Positions 1 to 8,200 of a stretch of 13,162 bases of DNA are shown here, piece by piece; the stretch's first letter is position 1, and each line of letters opens with the position of its first letter. A program made the translations under genes and the position numbers. This DNA comes from Yinghuangia elevatio (lineage in GTDB: Bacteria; Actinomycetota; Actinomycetes; Streptomycetales; Streptomycetaceae), in NCBI RefSeq assembly GCF_040649515.1, contig NZ_JBEZFP010000199.1, positions 1 through 13,162 of the forward strand, read 5' to 3'. The notes under the pieces are model-generated. The model was not told the origin of the DNA and ran no database searches. It saw nothing but the letters and a program-made list of their open reading frames with translations.

Positions 1-32
1 TCTGTCCCGTGTGCACGTGCACACGGGACAGA
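1..32. terminator. Perfect 32-base palindrome at left edge, probable bidirectional terminator
   Basis: Bases 1-16 are the exact reverse complement of bases 17-32. As RNA this gives a 14-bp stem closed by an ACGU loop. It lies 90 bases beyond the stop of the minus-strand permease gene, so it is well placed to end that transcript and, because it is symmetrical, also a plus-strand transcript entering from the left. A weakly T-rich stretch follows on the plus strand at about 43-60. The palindrome starts exactly at the window edge and could be longer. A dimeric-protein binding site or mobile-element end is an alternative. Confidence 0.6.
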
Positions 33-121
33 CCGGCCACGTCTGTTCTTCTGCTGCTCTGCCGTCCCGCGTCCCGCTGTTCTGGCGTTCTGCGGGCCTC
101 TGTGGGCCGTCGGACGCCGCG

Positions 122-1588
122 TCAGACGGCCGCGGGGCTTCCGACGGACGGCCCCGGTTCGACGGCGCTGGCCGGTGCTTCGGGCTGGGCGTCTGCGGCA
201 CTTCGAGCCGACCGGCCCACGTGGTGGAAGGCGAGGTTCAGCACGACCGCCACGATGCACCCCGCGGAGATCCCGGACTCGGCGATCATGGCGACCTTGT
301 CGGGGAACGCCGCGTAGAACTCCGGGTAGGCGATGGGGAAAACGCCGAACGCCAGGCTCACCGCGACGATCAGCGCGTTCGGCCCGTCGGCGAGGTCGGC
401 CTTGGCGAGCGTACGGATCCCGGCGACCGCCACCGATCCGAACAGCACGACGCCCGCGCCACCGAGCACCGGCTGCGGCACGAGCGCGACCAGCCCGCCG
501 ACCACCGGCATGAGGCCCATCAGCACCAGGAATCCGCCGCAGGCCGCGACGACGAAGCGGCTGCGGATCCGGGTGAGCGCCACGAGGCCGATGTTCTGTG
601 CGAAGGCCGTGCACGCGAACCCGTTGAAGACCCCGGCGAACGCGGTGGCGAAGCCGTCGGCCCGCAGGCCGCCCGCGATGGTCCGGTCGTCCGCCGGCTT
701 CTCGACGACCTCGCCGAGCGCGATGATGTCGGCGGTGGACTCGGTCATGCACACGATCATGACGACGAGCATCGACACGATGACCGCGGCGTCGAACTCC
801 GGTGCCCCGAAGGCGAACGGCTGCGGCACCTCGAACAGCGGGAGGTCGGCGAGGGCGTCGCCGTCGACCTTGCCGAACGGGATGGCCGCGAGCGTACCGA
901 CGAGGAGCCCGAGCAGGATCGCGATGCGCTGCAGGAACCCGGTGAGGAGCTGGTGCAGCACCAGGATGGACGCGAGCGTGATGCCCGCGAGCGCGAGGTT
1001 CTCGCCGGAGCCGTAGCCGGGAGCGTGCGAATCTCCGCCCTGCGCCCAGTTGGCCGCAACGGGCAGCAGCGAGACGCCGATCAGGGTGATGACCGTGCCG
1101 CTGACGACGGGCGGGAAGAACCTGACGAGCCGGCAGAAAACCGGTGCCAGGACGAAGCAGAAGACCCCCGCGATGATCGTCGATCCGAAGACGACCGGCA
1201 GTGTGGCGTCGCCCTTGGACGCGACCACGGCCAGGATCGGCGACACGACCGCGAAGGTGACGCCGTTGACGAAGGGCAGGCGCGAACCGACGCCCATGAA
1301 GCCGATCGTCTGGAGCAGCGTCGCCAGTCCCGCGACCAGCAGGCTCGCACCGAGCAGCGTGGTCATCTCGGCGGCGGTCAGGCCGAGCGCGCCGCCGATG
1401 ATGAGCGGCGGGGCTGCGACGCCCGCGTACATGGTGGCCACGTGTTGCAGTGCCCCCGCGAGCAGCCTGCCGGGCGGCAGGACTTCGTCGACGGGGTGTA
1501 CGGGGACGGGGTGAACAGGGGCTTCCTTGCCGCCTGTTCCGTCGCCCTGTGGTGCTTCCTTGCTCCTGGTGGGGAGTTTCCAGCCCAT
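122..1588 (-). CDS. NCS2-family purine permease (xanthine/urate type)
   Basis: This 488-residue polytopic inner-membrane protein matches the nucleobase:cation symporter-2 family, which imports xanthine, urate or uracil with protons or cations. Family marks seen are HPVDE (31-35) ahead of the first helix, QHVATMYAG (48-56), the acidic helix around TESTADIIALGE (282-293, Glu283 the expected substrate-binding acid), and QN-x-G-x4-TR (331-340) followed by SR. The TESTADIIALGE form resembles the xanthine/urate clade (PbuX/UacT) more than uracil permeases; the exact substrate is an inference. Length is usual for the family. The N-terminus repeats HPVPVHPV, and the last 30 residues are an Ala/Pro-rich cytoplasmic tail. 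The ATG is supported by GGAGGG eight bases upstream (1597-1602). It stands alone, with about 500 bases of upstream non-coding DNA. Confidence 0.93.
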   Translation of the reverse strand: MGWKLPTRSKEAPQGDGTGGKEAPVHPVPVHPVDEVLPPGRLLAGALQHVATMYAGVAAPPLIIGGALGLTAAEMTTLLGASLLVAGLATLLQTIGFMGVGSRLPFVNGVTFAVVSPILAVVASKGDATLPVVFGSTIIAGVFCFVLAPVFCRLVRFFPPVVSGTVITLIGVSLLPVAANWAQGGDSHAPGYGSGENLALAGITLASILVLHQLLTGFLQRIAILLGLLVGTLAAIPFGKVDGDALADLPLFEVPQPFAFGAPEFDAAVIVSMLVVMIVCMTESTADIIALGEVVEKPADDRTIAGGLRADGFATAFAGVFNGFACTAFAQNIGLVALTRIRSRFVVAACGGFLVLMGLMPVVGGLVALVPQPVLGGAGVVLFGSVAVAGIRTLAKADLADGPNALIVAVSLAFGVFPIAYPEFYAAFPDKVAMIAESGISAGCIVAVVLNLAFHHVGRSARSAADAQPEAPASAVEPGPSVGSPAAV

Positions 1589-2084
1589 GCGATGTGCCCT
1601 CCGCGGCGGAGGCCGCCCCCTGCACGTGGGCGGCCGTCGGGTGGCTGTGCCTATGGCCGTTGCGTTGTTCCGGGAAGCGCTGCGCGGCCGGACCGGGGGC
1701 GGTGTCTCGGCGGCGCGTTGCCGGCGGGTGGTTCACCGCACCGGCGATTCACTTGTTTTCCGTAATGCGGAATTAATCTTCCGACTTGTAGAAAGAGACT
1801 GTAGGGAGACCGGCAAGGGCGGTCAAGAGTCGGATGTTGGTACGAGCATGTCGGCGCCAATCGGGGCCGAACTGGCGTACCGGCCCCAGGACACCGACGG
1901 GCGCCTAGGCGGGACAGGGAACCGCCAGGCAGACACGAGCAACGAGGACGAAAGCCGGCGCTCGGACGGCGACGAGCGCGAGTGCAGCGCGGATGCGAGA
2001 CGGTGGCCGCGGACTCATCTGCCCGTGCCCGCGGATGGCGCAACGCGGTCACGAGGTGATCATCGGGCGTCTTAGGGTGTCCGC
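1589..2084. other. Non-coding divergent region between permease and GNAT genes
   Basis: About 496 bases without a convincing gene. It holds the permease ribosome binding site (1597-1602), an A/T-rich island around 1745-1800 that stands out from the GC-rich surroundings, an operator-like palindrome (1758-1772), two copies of ACTTGT (1751-1756 and 1784-1789) flanking it, and a 10-bp palindrome CGCCTAGGCG (1902-1911). Both divergent promoters should lie here, but I could not fix -35/-10 boxes with confidence. Confidence 0.6.
1758..1772. promoter_or_regulatory. 15-base operator-like palindrome TTCCG-N5-CGGAA
   Basis: TTCCGTAATGCGGAA is a perfect 5-bp inverted repeat around TAATG, inside the only A/T-rich island of the intergenic region, about 170 bases upstream of the permease ATG. 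It has the size and symmetry of a repressor site. TTCC...GGAA palindromes are of the kind I associate with IclR-type regulators of purine/allantoin genes in actinobacteria; that assignment is an inference from memory. ACTTGT occurs on each side, which may be a second protein's half-sites. Confidence 0.45.
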
Positions 2085-2528
2085 ATGGTTCGCTTTGACA
2101 CCGAAGTCGACAAGGAGCGCGAGGACTGGCTCGGCCATCGCCTCGACGAGACCAACACGGCGGCGTCGCCCGCGATGGCACGGCTGCGCGGCACCCCGGC
2201 CGAGGACGACATCCCGGTGCACGTCTACGCCGTCGACGACGACGGCGCCGTGGTCGGCGGCCTGACCGGCAAGGTCTGGGGGCGGTGGCTGCACGTCGAT
2301 CTGCTGTGGGTGCGGGCGGACCGGCGCGGGAAGGGCCTTGGGGCGGACCTGCTCGCCCGCGCCGAGGAGACCGCCCGCACCGAACACGCCTGCGGCCACG
2401 TCCGTTTGGAGACATGGGACTTCCAGGCCCCGGAGTTCTACCGCAGGCAGGGCTACACGCTGGTCGGCGAGGTGCCGGACTACCCGCCCGGCGTCACGGA
2501 GTACATCTTCGCCAAGGCGCTGCGGTAG
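2085..2528 (+). CDS. GNAT-family N-acetyltransferase
   Basis: A 147-residue single-domain protein of the GCN5-related acetyltransferase fold, which transfers acetyl from acetyl-CoA to an amine. Seen: the beta-strand LHVDLLWV (69-76) leading to the acetyl-CoA pyrophosphate loop RRGKGLG (80-86, matching R-x-x-G-x-G), then the alpha-3 helix, and the motif B end EFYRRQGYTLVGE (117-129) typical of the family. The substrate is not predictable from sequence. The ATG is preceded by AGGG seven bases upstream (2074-2077). It is transcribed alone and meets the cellulase gene head-on, with a shared terminator in between. Confidence 0.9.
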   Translation: MVRFDTEVDKEREDWLGHRLDETNTAASPAMARLRGTPAEDDIPVHVYAVDDDGAVVGGLTGKVWGRWLHVDLLWVRADRRGKGLGADLLARAEETARTEHACGHVRLETWDFQAPEFYRRQGYTLVGEVPDYPPGVTEYIFAKALR

Positions 2529-2561
2529 CCCGGCGCGTCGGTCCGGGCCCTCCCGTCCCGG

Positions 2562-2630
2562 CCCGGTCGGGTTCCCCTGTGAGGTCCCCCGACCGGGTCC
2601 CGGTCAGCTTCCGGCGAGGTGCCGGTCGGG
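2562..2630. terminator. Three-arm bidirectional terminator between convergent genes
   Basis: CCCGGTCGGG (2562-2571) and CCCGACCGGG (2588-2597) form a perfect 10-bp stem with a 16-base loop. The middle arm can instead pair over nine bases with CCGGTCGGG (2622-2630). Plus-strand transcripts from the GNAT gene meet arms 1 and 2 first; minus-strand transcripts from the cellulase gene meet arms 3 and 2 first. No U-tract is present, as is common for actinobacterial terminators. Confidence 0.6.
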
Positions 2631-2650
2631 TGCCGGTCAGGTGCCGTCGA
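2618..2650. repeat. Three-copy 11-bp tandem repeat over the cellulase stop codon
   Basis: GGTGCCGGTCG (2618-2628), GGTGCCGGTCA (2629-2639) and the decayed GGTGCCGTCGA (2640-2650) are head to tail. The minus-strand stop codon of the GH6 gene (2637-2639) sits in the second copy. As 11 is not a multiple of three, changes in copy number could shift the reading of the last codons. Confidence 0.6.
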
Positions 2651-4289
2651 TCAGCCGGATCGCGAGGTCCGGGTCGAACTGGCCGGCGGGGGTGCCGGGT
2701 GCGATGCCGCAGGTGCCGTCGGAGTCGCCCGGGACCTTCAGCCACAGAACCAACTCGGCGCCGGCCGCGCCGGATCCGGGCGTCGCGCCCAGCTTGCGGC
2801 CCGCCGGGTTGCACCAGTCGCCCCGGTCGCCATTGCCGTTGCGGCTGGTGTCGACGACGAACGCGGCAGGCTTTCCGCCGCGCTTCCGGATCTCCTGGTC
2901 GACCTGCTTGCCGTACGCCGAACTCGCGGCCGTCGTATCGTCGTTCGACACGTTGACGGCGAACCCGGCGGTGTCGCCCACGCCGGCCTTGAGAAGCCGG
3001 TCGGCCATCGTCGCGGCGTCGATCCACGCCGCGTTGCCCGCGTCGATGTAGAGCTTGGCGGCGGGGGCGGCGGCCTTGATGCGCTGGACGGCCGCGCGGA
3101 TCAGCGCGAGCCGGTCGTCCTGGGCCTTCGCGCCCGGGAGGCAGCCGATCTGTGCCACGGCGTCGGGCTCGAGGACGACGATCGCCGGCTTGGCCCCGAT
3201 GCCGGCCGCGAACTTCCCGATCCAGTCCAGGTATGCGGCGTCGCTCGCCGCACCGCCCGCCGAGTACTGGCCGCAGTCGCGGCCGGGAACGTTGTACGCC
3301 ACGAGCACCGGCAGCTTGCCCGCGGTCGCGGCCCGCCCGACGTACGCGGACGCGTCCGCACGCACATCGGTGCTCCAGTCCCCGAACCAGCGCGCGATCG
3401 GCTTCGAGGCGATGGCGCTGCCGATCCGGGCCGCCCGCGGGTCGCCCTGATTGCGCGCGACCCACTCGGCCGGGTTCGACTCGGGGTCGACGTACAGGTC
3501 CGGGACCGGTCCGTCGGACGGCGGCGGCGGGACCGGCGCGGTCGGCTTGGCGGGCGGACTCGGCTTGGGCGGCGCCGGCTTCGTGTCCGACGGTACGGCG
3601 GAGGGCGGCTCGGGCGCCGAGGACTCCGACGGCGTGGCCGCGGGCCGGGACGGGGCGGGCGTGGGCTTGTTCGCGGGCGGCTTGGCCGGGTCGGGCGTTG
3701 CGGGCTTGTCCTTGCCGGGCTTGTCCTTGCCGCCCTTCTTGGCCGACACGCCGTCGATCATGACCGACACGCGGCTGTCCGCGCCGCCGAGTTGGAACGT
3801 CAGCGCGGCCTGGTCGACCTTCTCCCGTGCGGTGAAGGGGAGCACGAACTCGCGCTTGCCGGTCTCCAGGGTAACCTGCTTGTCCAACGCGGCCGTGTAC
3901 GGCGCCCGTTCGTGCTGCATCGTGACCCGGATCGTCACGGGCCGGTCGGCGCGTGCGGTGAATTTGAGGACGTACGGCTTGCCCTTCGCCAGCGCGAACC
4001 CGGTCTGCCCGACCATGTGGTCCCACTGCCGCGGCGACCCGCCCGGGACCTGGACGCGGAGCACCTTGCCCTTGCCGGTGGCCCCGTCGGCGACGGTTTC
4101 CTTGACGGCGCGCCCCGAGCTCCACCAGAACGCGGAGCCGTCCTCGAAGCCGCCGTTCGCGATGAGTTCGTCGCTCTTGTGGTCGCCGCCGAGGGTCGCC
4201 TGCGCGGTGAACCCTCCCCCGACCAGGACGACGGCCAAGCCGCCCACGATCACGGCACGCGGCGCGCGCAGACCCCGAATCCGTCGCAT
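2637..4289 (-). CDS. Secreted glycoside hydrolase family 6 cellulase with N-terminal CBM4/9-like module
   Basis: This 550-residue exported enzyme is predicted to cleave beta-1,4-glucan with inversion. Layout: basic N-terminus and hydrophobic segment (1-31, possible cleavage after AQA); a jelly-roll carbohydrate-binding module like CBM4/9, starting ELIANGGFEDG (about 40-184); a Lys/Pro/Ser/Thr linker (about 185-262); the GH6 catalytic domain (about 263-550). Both GH6 signatures are intact: V-x-Y-x2-P-x-RDC at 330-339 with the Ser/Ala/Gly run after it, and VLEPDA (372-377), Asp376 being the expected general acid. DTSRNGNG (480-487), WCNP (492-495) and KVPGDSDG (518-525) complete the active cleft; the last is usually written with GESDG, so Asp522 replaces Glu. 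The ATG follows GAGGTGAGG at good spacing. Endo- versus exo-action cannot be decided by eye. Confidence 0.95.
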   Translation of the reverse strand: MRRIRGLRAPRAVIVGGLAVVLVGGGFTAQATLGGDHKSDELIANGGFEDGSAFWWSSGRAVKETVADGATGKGKVLRVQVPGGSPRQWDHMVGQTGFALAKGKPYVLKFTARADRPVTIRVTMQHERAPYTAALDKQVTLETGKREFVLPFTAREKVDQAALTFQLGGADSRVSVMIDGVSAKKGGKDKPGKDKPATPDPAKPPANKPTPAPSRPAATPSESSAPEPPSAVPSDTKPAPPKPSPPAKPTAPVPPPPSDGPVPDLYVDPESNPAEWVARNQGDPRAARIGSAIASKPIARWFGDWSTDVRADASAYVGRAATAGKLPVLVAYNVPGRDCGQYSAGGAASDAAYLDWIGKFAAGIGAKPAIVVLEPDAVAQIGCLPGAKAQDDRLALIRAAVQRIKAAAPAAKLYIDAGNAAWIDAATMADRLLKAGVGDTAGFAVNVSNDDTTAASSAYGKQVDQEIRKRGGKPAAFVVDTSRNGNGDRGDWCNPAGRKLGATPGSGAAGAELVLWLKVPGDSDGTCGIAPGTPAGQFDPDLAIRLIDGT

Positions 4290-4358
4290 GCAGACCTCAC
4301 CTCGTGACCGTCGGTACCCATGGCACTCGGCAACGTAGGGGGTGCGTGTACGGGGCGA

Positions 4359-4865
4359 CTATCCGGTCGGCGCGGCCGCCGCACCGGGTTCGGGACACAC
4401 CCGCTCGCCCGGTGCCAACCACAGCGTGCCTCCCCCGCCGACCACCGTCGTGACCGTGGCGCACACCGCGGCCCCGTCCGGACGCGGACCGAACACCGTT
4501 GTAGAGCGGGAGGGTTCCACCATGCCGCGTTCGATGATCCGCCCGTCGGCGGCGACCACGGCCACGAGATGGCCGACCACGCCGTCCACGCGGGCCGGGC
4601 GCCACGTCACCATGACGCCGCTCGCGTCGGAGCGTACGGCGACGTCGCGGGCGAGGTACGGCGCGGCCTGCTCCGCGGTCATCCGCACGGCCCGCTCGTC
4701 CGCGGGGTCGGTCGGCAGGCCACCCAGCGACGGCGCGACCGGCTGCCGCGAGGGGCCGCCGCTTCCGGACGTGGAGCCGCCGGAGGGCGCGTACAGGGCG
4801 TAGACGATCGCGCCGATGAGCAGCAGGGCGACCACACCCGCCACCCGCCCTGCCACTTCCCGCAC
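4359..4865 (-). CDS. Single-pass membrane protein with FN3-like outer domain (hypothetical)
   Basis: A 168-residue protein that I do not recognise as a named family. It has one membrane helix near the N-terminus (about 8-26, VAGVVALLLIGAIVYALYA), a Gly/Ser/Pro linker (27-50), then a beta-rich exterior. Around 73-142, V-x-V-x-WRPA, GHLVAVVAADGR, STTVFGPRPDGA and VCATV read like the strands of a fibronectin type III domain. Cys135 and Cys157 could form a disulfide. The frame is open up to 5120, but I chose the GTG at 4863-4865: it has a perfect AGGAGG five bases upstream (4871-4876), and the extra 85 residues are Arg-rich and look untranslated. It ends 69 bases before the GH6 start on the same strand, so the two may be co-transcribed. 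Confidence 0.75.
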   Translation of the reverse strand: MREVAGRVAGVVALLLIGAIVYALYAPSGGSTSGSGGPSRQPVAPSLGGLPTDPADERAVRMTAEQAAPYLARDVAVRSDASGVMVTWRPARVDGVVGHLVAVVAADGRIIERGMVEPSRSTTVFGPRPDGAAVCATVTTVVGGGGTLWLAPGERVCPEPGAAAAPTG

Positions 4866-5239
4866 CCTGGCCTCCTGCCCTTCCCCGCTTCGTCTGGCCG
4901 GTTCCCTCGCCCCACCGGCGGCTTTTGACTCTTCGGCCGCGTCGTGCCGCCGGTTCGCCGCCCGCCGGATCTGTCGCGTCCGCCCGGCGCCCACCGTAGT
5001 TGGACCGCGCTCCGGGCGCCCGAGCGAGGTCACGTGGACGCGGAGGGCCCGCCCGAGACCTCGAATCGGCGGCAAGGGTGCCGTCCGCCGTTCAGGCCAA
5101 CGGCCTAGGCGAGCACGCATTCGAGTGAGGCCGGGAATTCGTCGGGTGTGACAGGCAACTCACCGGCGGTTCCCGGTCGTCTCTCGACGAGGCGTCCATG
5201 CCGATCGGCGGCGTGTGCGTCTCCGGAAGGAGAGCCCAT
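4866..5239. other. Divergent intergenic region upstream of membrane protein and protease genes
   Basis: About 374 bases with no supported gene. It contains the AGGAGG site for the minus-strand gene (4871-4876), a small inverted repeat AGGCC-AAC-GGCCT (5094-5106), and the protease ribosome binding site within a short hairpin (5220-5233). Both promoters should be here; I could not identify convincing -35/-10 pairs. Confidence 0.55.
5220..5233 (+). promoter_or_regulatory. Shine-Dalgarno site inside a small GNRA-capped hairpin
   Basis: The protease ribosome binding site AAGGAG (5227-5232, seven bases before the ATG) decides the start at 5240. It overlaps the structure TCTCC-GGAA-GGAGA, a 5-bp stem with a GGAA loop of the stable GNRA class. 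If formed, it would hide GGAG from the ribosome. The stem is short, so the regulatory role is an inference; the ribosome binding site itself is well supported. Confidence 0.5.
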
Positions 5240-8200
5240 ATGAATCGTCGTGCCAGACGCCGTTTCGCCGCCAGTGTGGTGGCGGGCGCGTTATTCGCCG
5301 TGGGGGCGGCGGGAACGGGGGGCGCTTATGCGGCGGGCGGGCCCGGCTCCGGGCCTCCGCCGGAGGGTCCGCGGGGGGATGGTAGGGCGGGTGGCGGCCA
5401 ACCCGCCCGCGCGTCCGTCACGTTGATCACCGGCGACGTCGTCACAGTGGCCACGTTCCCGGGCGGCGTGCAGGCGGTGACGACGACTCCGGCACCGGGG
5501 CGCGAGGACGTCTCCTTCCTGCGGTCGACACGGAACGGGGCCGTGACGGTCGTGCCGTCCGACGCCCTGGGGCTGCTCAACCGCGGGGTGCTGGACCCGG
5601 CGCTGTTCGACGTGACGGCGTTGGTGCGGGACGGCTTCGACGACCGCAGCACGCCCGTGCTGCCACTCATCGTGCGGTACGAGGGCGCGGGCACCGCGGC
5701 GTCGGCGCGCTCCTCGGTCGCGGCGAACGCCGTGCCGGGCCGTGAACTGCCGAGCATCCAGGCCCAGGCGGTCGCCGAACGCAAGGCCGACGCGGGCGCG
5801 TTCTGGCGTACCGTCGCCGCCGGTCCGGCCGACGCGGGGGCGGCCAAGACACCGGCGCCGGGCATCGCCCGGATCTGGCTGGACGGCCGCGTACGCGCGT
5901 CGCTCGACCAGAGCGTGCCCCAGATCGGCGCGCCGCAGGCGTGGAGCGCGGGCCTCACCGGCGCGGGCGTGAAGACGGCGGTGCTGGACTCGGGCATCGA
6001 CCCCGAACACCCGGACCTCGCCGACGCGGTGGCCGCGTCGGCGGACTTCACCGGCGACGCGGAAGGCGCGGTCGACCGCAACGGGCACGGTACGCACGTC
6101 GCGTCGATCATCACCGGCAGCGGCGCGGCGTCGGGCGGCCGCTACGCGGGCGTCGCCCCCGACACGCAACTCGTGGTCGGCAAGGTGCTCGACGACACGG
6201 GATTCGGTAGCTATTCGCAGATCGTGGCCGGCATGGAGTGGGCGGTCGGGCAGCAGGCGCGGGTCGTCAACATGAGCCTGGGGTCCGGGCCTTCGGACGG
6301 CACCGACCCGATGTCGCAGGCGGTCGACGCGCTGAGTGCCTCGTCCGGGGCGCTGTTCGTGATCGCGGCGGGCAACGACGGTACGCCCGGCTCGGTGAGC
6401 GCCCCCTCGACCGCGAACTCGGCGCTCTCGGTGGGTTCCGTCGACGCCGAGAACCGGCGTGCGCCGTCGTCGTCGCAGGGTCCGCGCGTCGGCGACCATG
6501 CGGCCAAGCCGGAGATCACCGCTCCGGGTGTCGCCATCGCGGCGGCCCGGGCGGCGGACACGTGGCGCGGCGAGCCGATCGACGACTTCTACACGCGGCT
6601 CGGCGGCACCTCCATGGCCACGCCGCACGTCGCGGGCGCGGCGGCGATCCTGGCCCAGCAGCACCCGGACTGGACGGGCGAGCGGATCAAGGAGGCGCTG
6701 GTCGGTTCGACGGCGCCGGGTCCGGACATGGGTGTGTTCGAACAGGGCACCGGGCGGGTCGACGTGGCGGCGGCGGTGACGCGTACGGTGTCGGCGAGTC
6801 CCGCGGCGCTGTCGGCGTACCTGCGCTGGCCGAGCACCGAGCCGGTGGGGCGCACGGTCGTGTACCGCAACGACGGGGACGCGCCGCTGGTGCTGGACCT
6901 CGCGGTGGCGTCGAATGTCGCGATGCCGGTGCGGTTGGGGACGAGCCGGCTGACGGTGCCGCCGCACGGGACGGTTCCGGTGGTGGTGACGGTGGATCCG
7001 GCGGCGGGTGAGGCCGGGACGTACGGCGGCGTGCTGGTCGCGTCGGGGCCGGACGGGAAGGCGCTGGTGCGTACCGCGCTGTCGGTGTTCGACGAGCCCG
7101 AGGTGTACGACCTGCGCGTGAACGCGATCGACCGCAACGGCGCGCCGCTCGACGGCGGTGCGGTGGTCGTCGTGAACGTCGAGACCGGCGTCGGCTACGA
7201 GGTGCGCGCGCAGGGCGAGTTCCTGACCGCGCGGGTGCCGAAGGGCCGCTACAGCATCGACGCGATGGTCCACACGCCTGCCACCGACACGCGGCTGCGC
7301 AGCTGGACGCTGGTGTCCCTGCCGGACACGCCGGTCACCGCGGACACCACCGTGGTGGCGGATGCCCGGGCCGGGCTGCCGGCCGGGGCGGCGCTCGACC
7401 GGACGGGCACGACGGTGGAGCACCGCCGGCTCGGGTTCGGGGAGAAGTTCCCGGGCGGCGAGGCCGGGATCGAGGCGTCGTTCTACAACCTGCAGACCGA
7501 GGCCTTCGCGGTGCCGACGGCGAACGCCGGTGCGCAGTACGCCTATCGGGTGACGGCCTTCCTGGCGAAGCCGGCGTCGGGCAAGCAGCCGGCCGCGACG
7601 TTCAATCTCGCACTGTCGCACGATCAGGCGATTCCGCAGAACCCGGTGCTGTCCGTCAGGACGGCCGAACTTGCGGCCGTGGACACCCGGGTGCACACGC
7701 TGGGCGACCACGAGCCGCGCACCGCGTCCATGTCGCGGCTCGCGGGGTGGGGCGACGGCAACTACGGCGGGTGGTTCCACTCCGTCCCGCTGCCGGGCGT
7801 CGCGAAGGAGTACTTCAGCGTGCAGCCCGGGTTGACCTGGCAGTCGATCCTCCAGGCCGACCAGTGGATGGAGACGGGCACGCCGCGGGCGTATCCGGCC
7901 GGGCGCACCACCACCGAGGACTGGAACGAGGCGCCAGTCGGCCCCCTTGCCGCCTTCGGCCGGTGCGGCGACGACGGCTCGGCCGCCTTCCGGCCGTTCA
8001 ACCCGTCGGGGGCGGGGCGTGTCATGGAAGGGGGCAGTGCCTGGGGGCGGGTGACGTTGTCACGGAACGGTGCGGAGATCGCGTCGAGCGAGGACGTGTT
8101 CTACCCGTATCTGCCGGGGATGGCGCCGGAGAAGGCGACGTACGCGCTGCGGCTGGAGGCCGAGCGGGACGACCCGTTGTGGCGGCTCGGCAGCCGGGTG

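Noticed and set aside
11..1765. Long plus-strand open frame opposite the permease gene
   Set aside because: The translation is Arg/Asp/Glu/His-rich low-complexity, as expected from the antisense of a high-GC gene; the minus strand encodes a clear NCS2 permease with a good ribosome binding site.
1848..2075. Possible 75-codon plus-strand ORF just before the GNAT gene
   Set aside because: No ribosome binding site, third-position GC clearly lower than in the real genes around it, and no recognisable protein pattern.
2619..4307. Plus-strand open frame opposite the GH6 gene
   Set aside because: Arg/Gly/Val-rich shadow of the intact GH6 reading frame.
5094..5106. AGGCC-AAC-GGCCT inverted repeat in the protease upstream region
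   Set aside because: Short arms, no second copy and no clear promoter nearby; mentioned only as content of the intergenic region.
4866..5120. N-terminal extension of the minus-strand membrane protein up to 5120
   Set aside because: Arg-rich and without a ribosome binding site, whereas the GTG at 4865 has a perfect AGGAGG at five bases and directly precedes the membrane helix.
5198..5239. Upstream ATG for the protease
   Set aside because: No ribosome binding site, and it would put 14 residues ahead of the basic signal-peptide start; the ATG at 5240 has AAGGAG seven bases upstream.
5291..7780. Long minus-strand open frame inside the protease gene
   Set aside because: His/Arg-rich antisense shadow; the plus strand has a full S8 catalytic triad.
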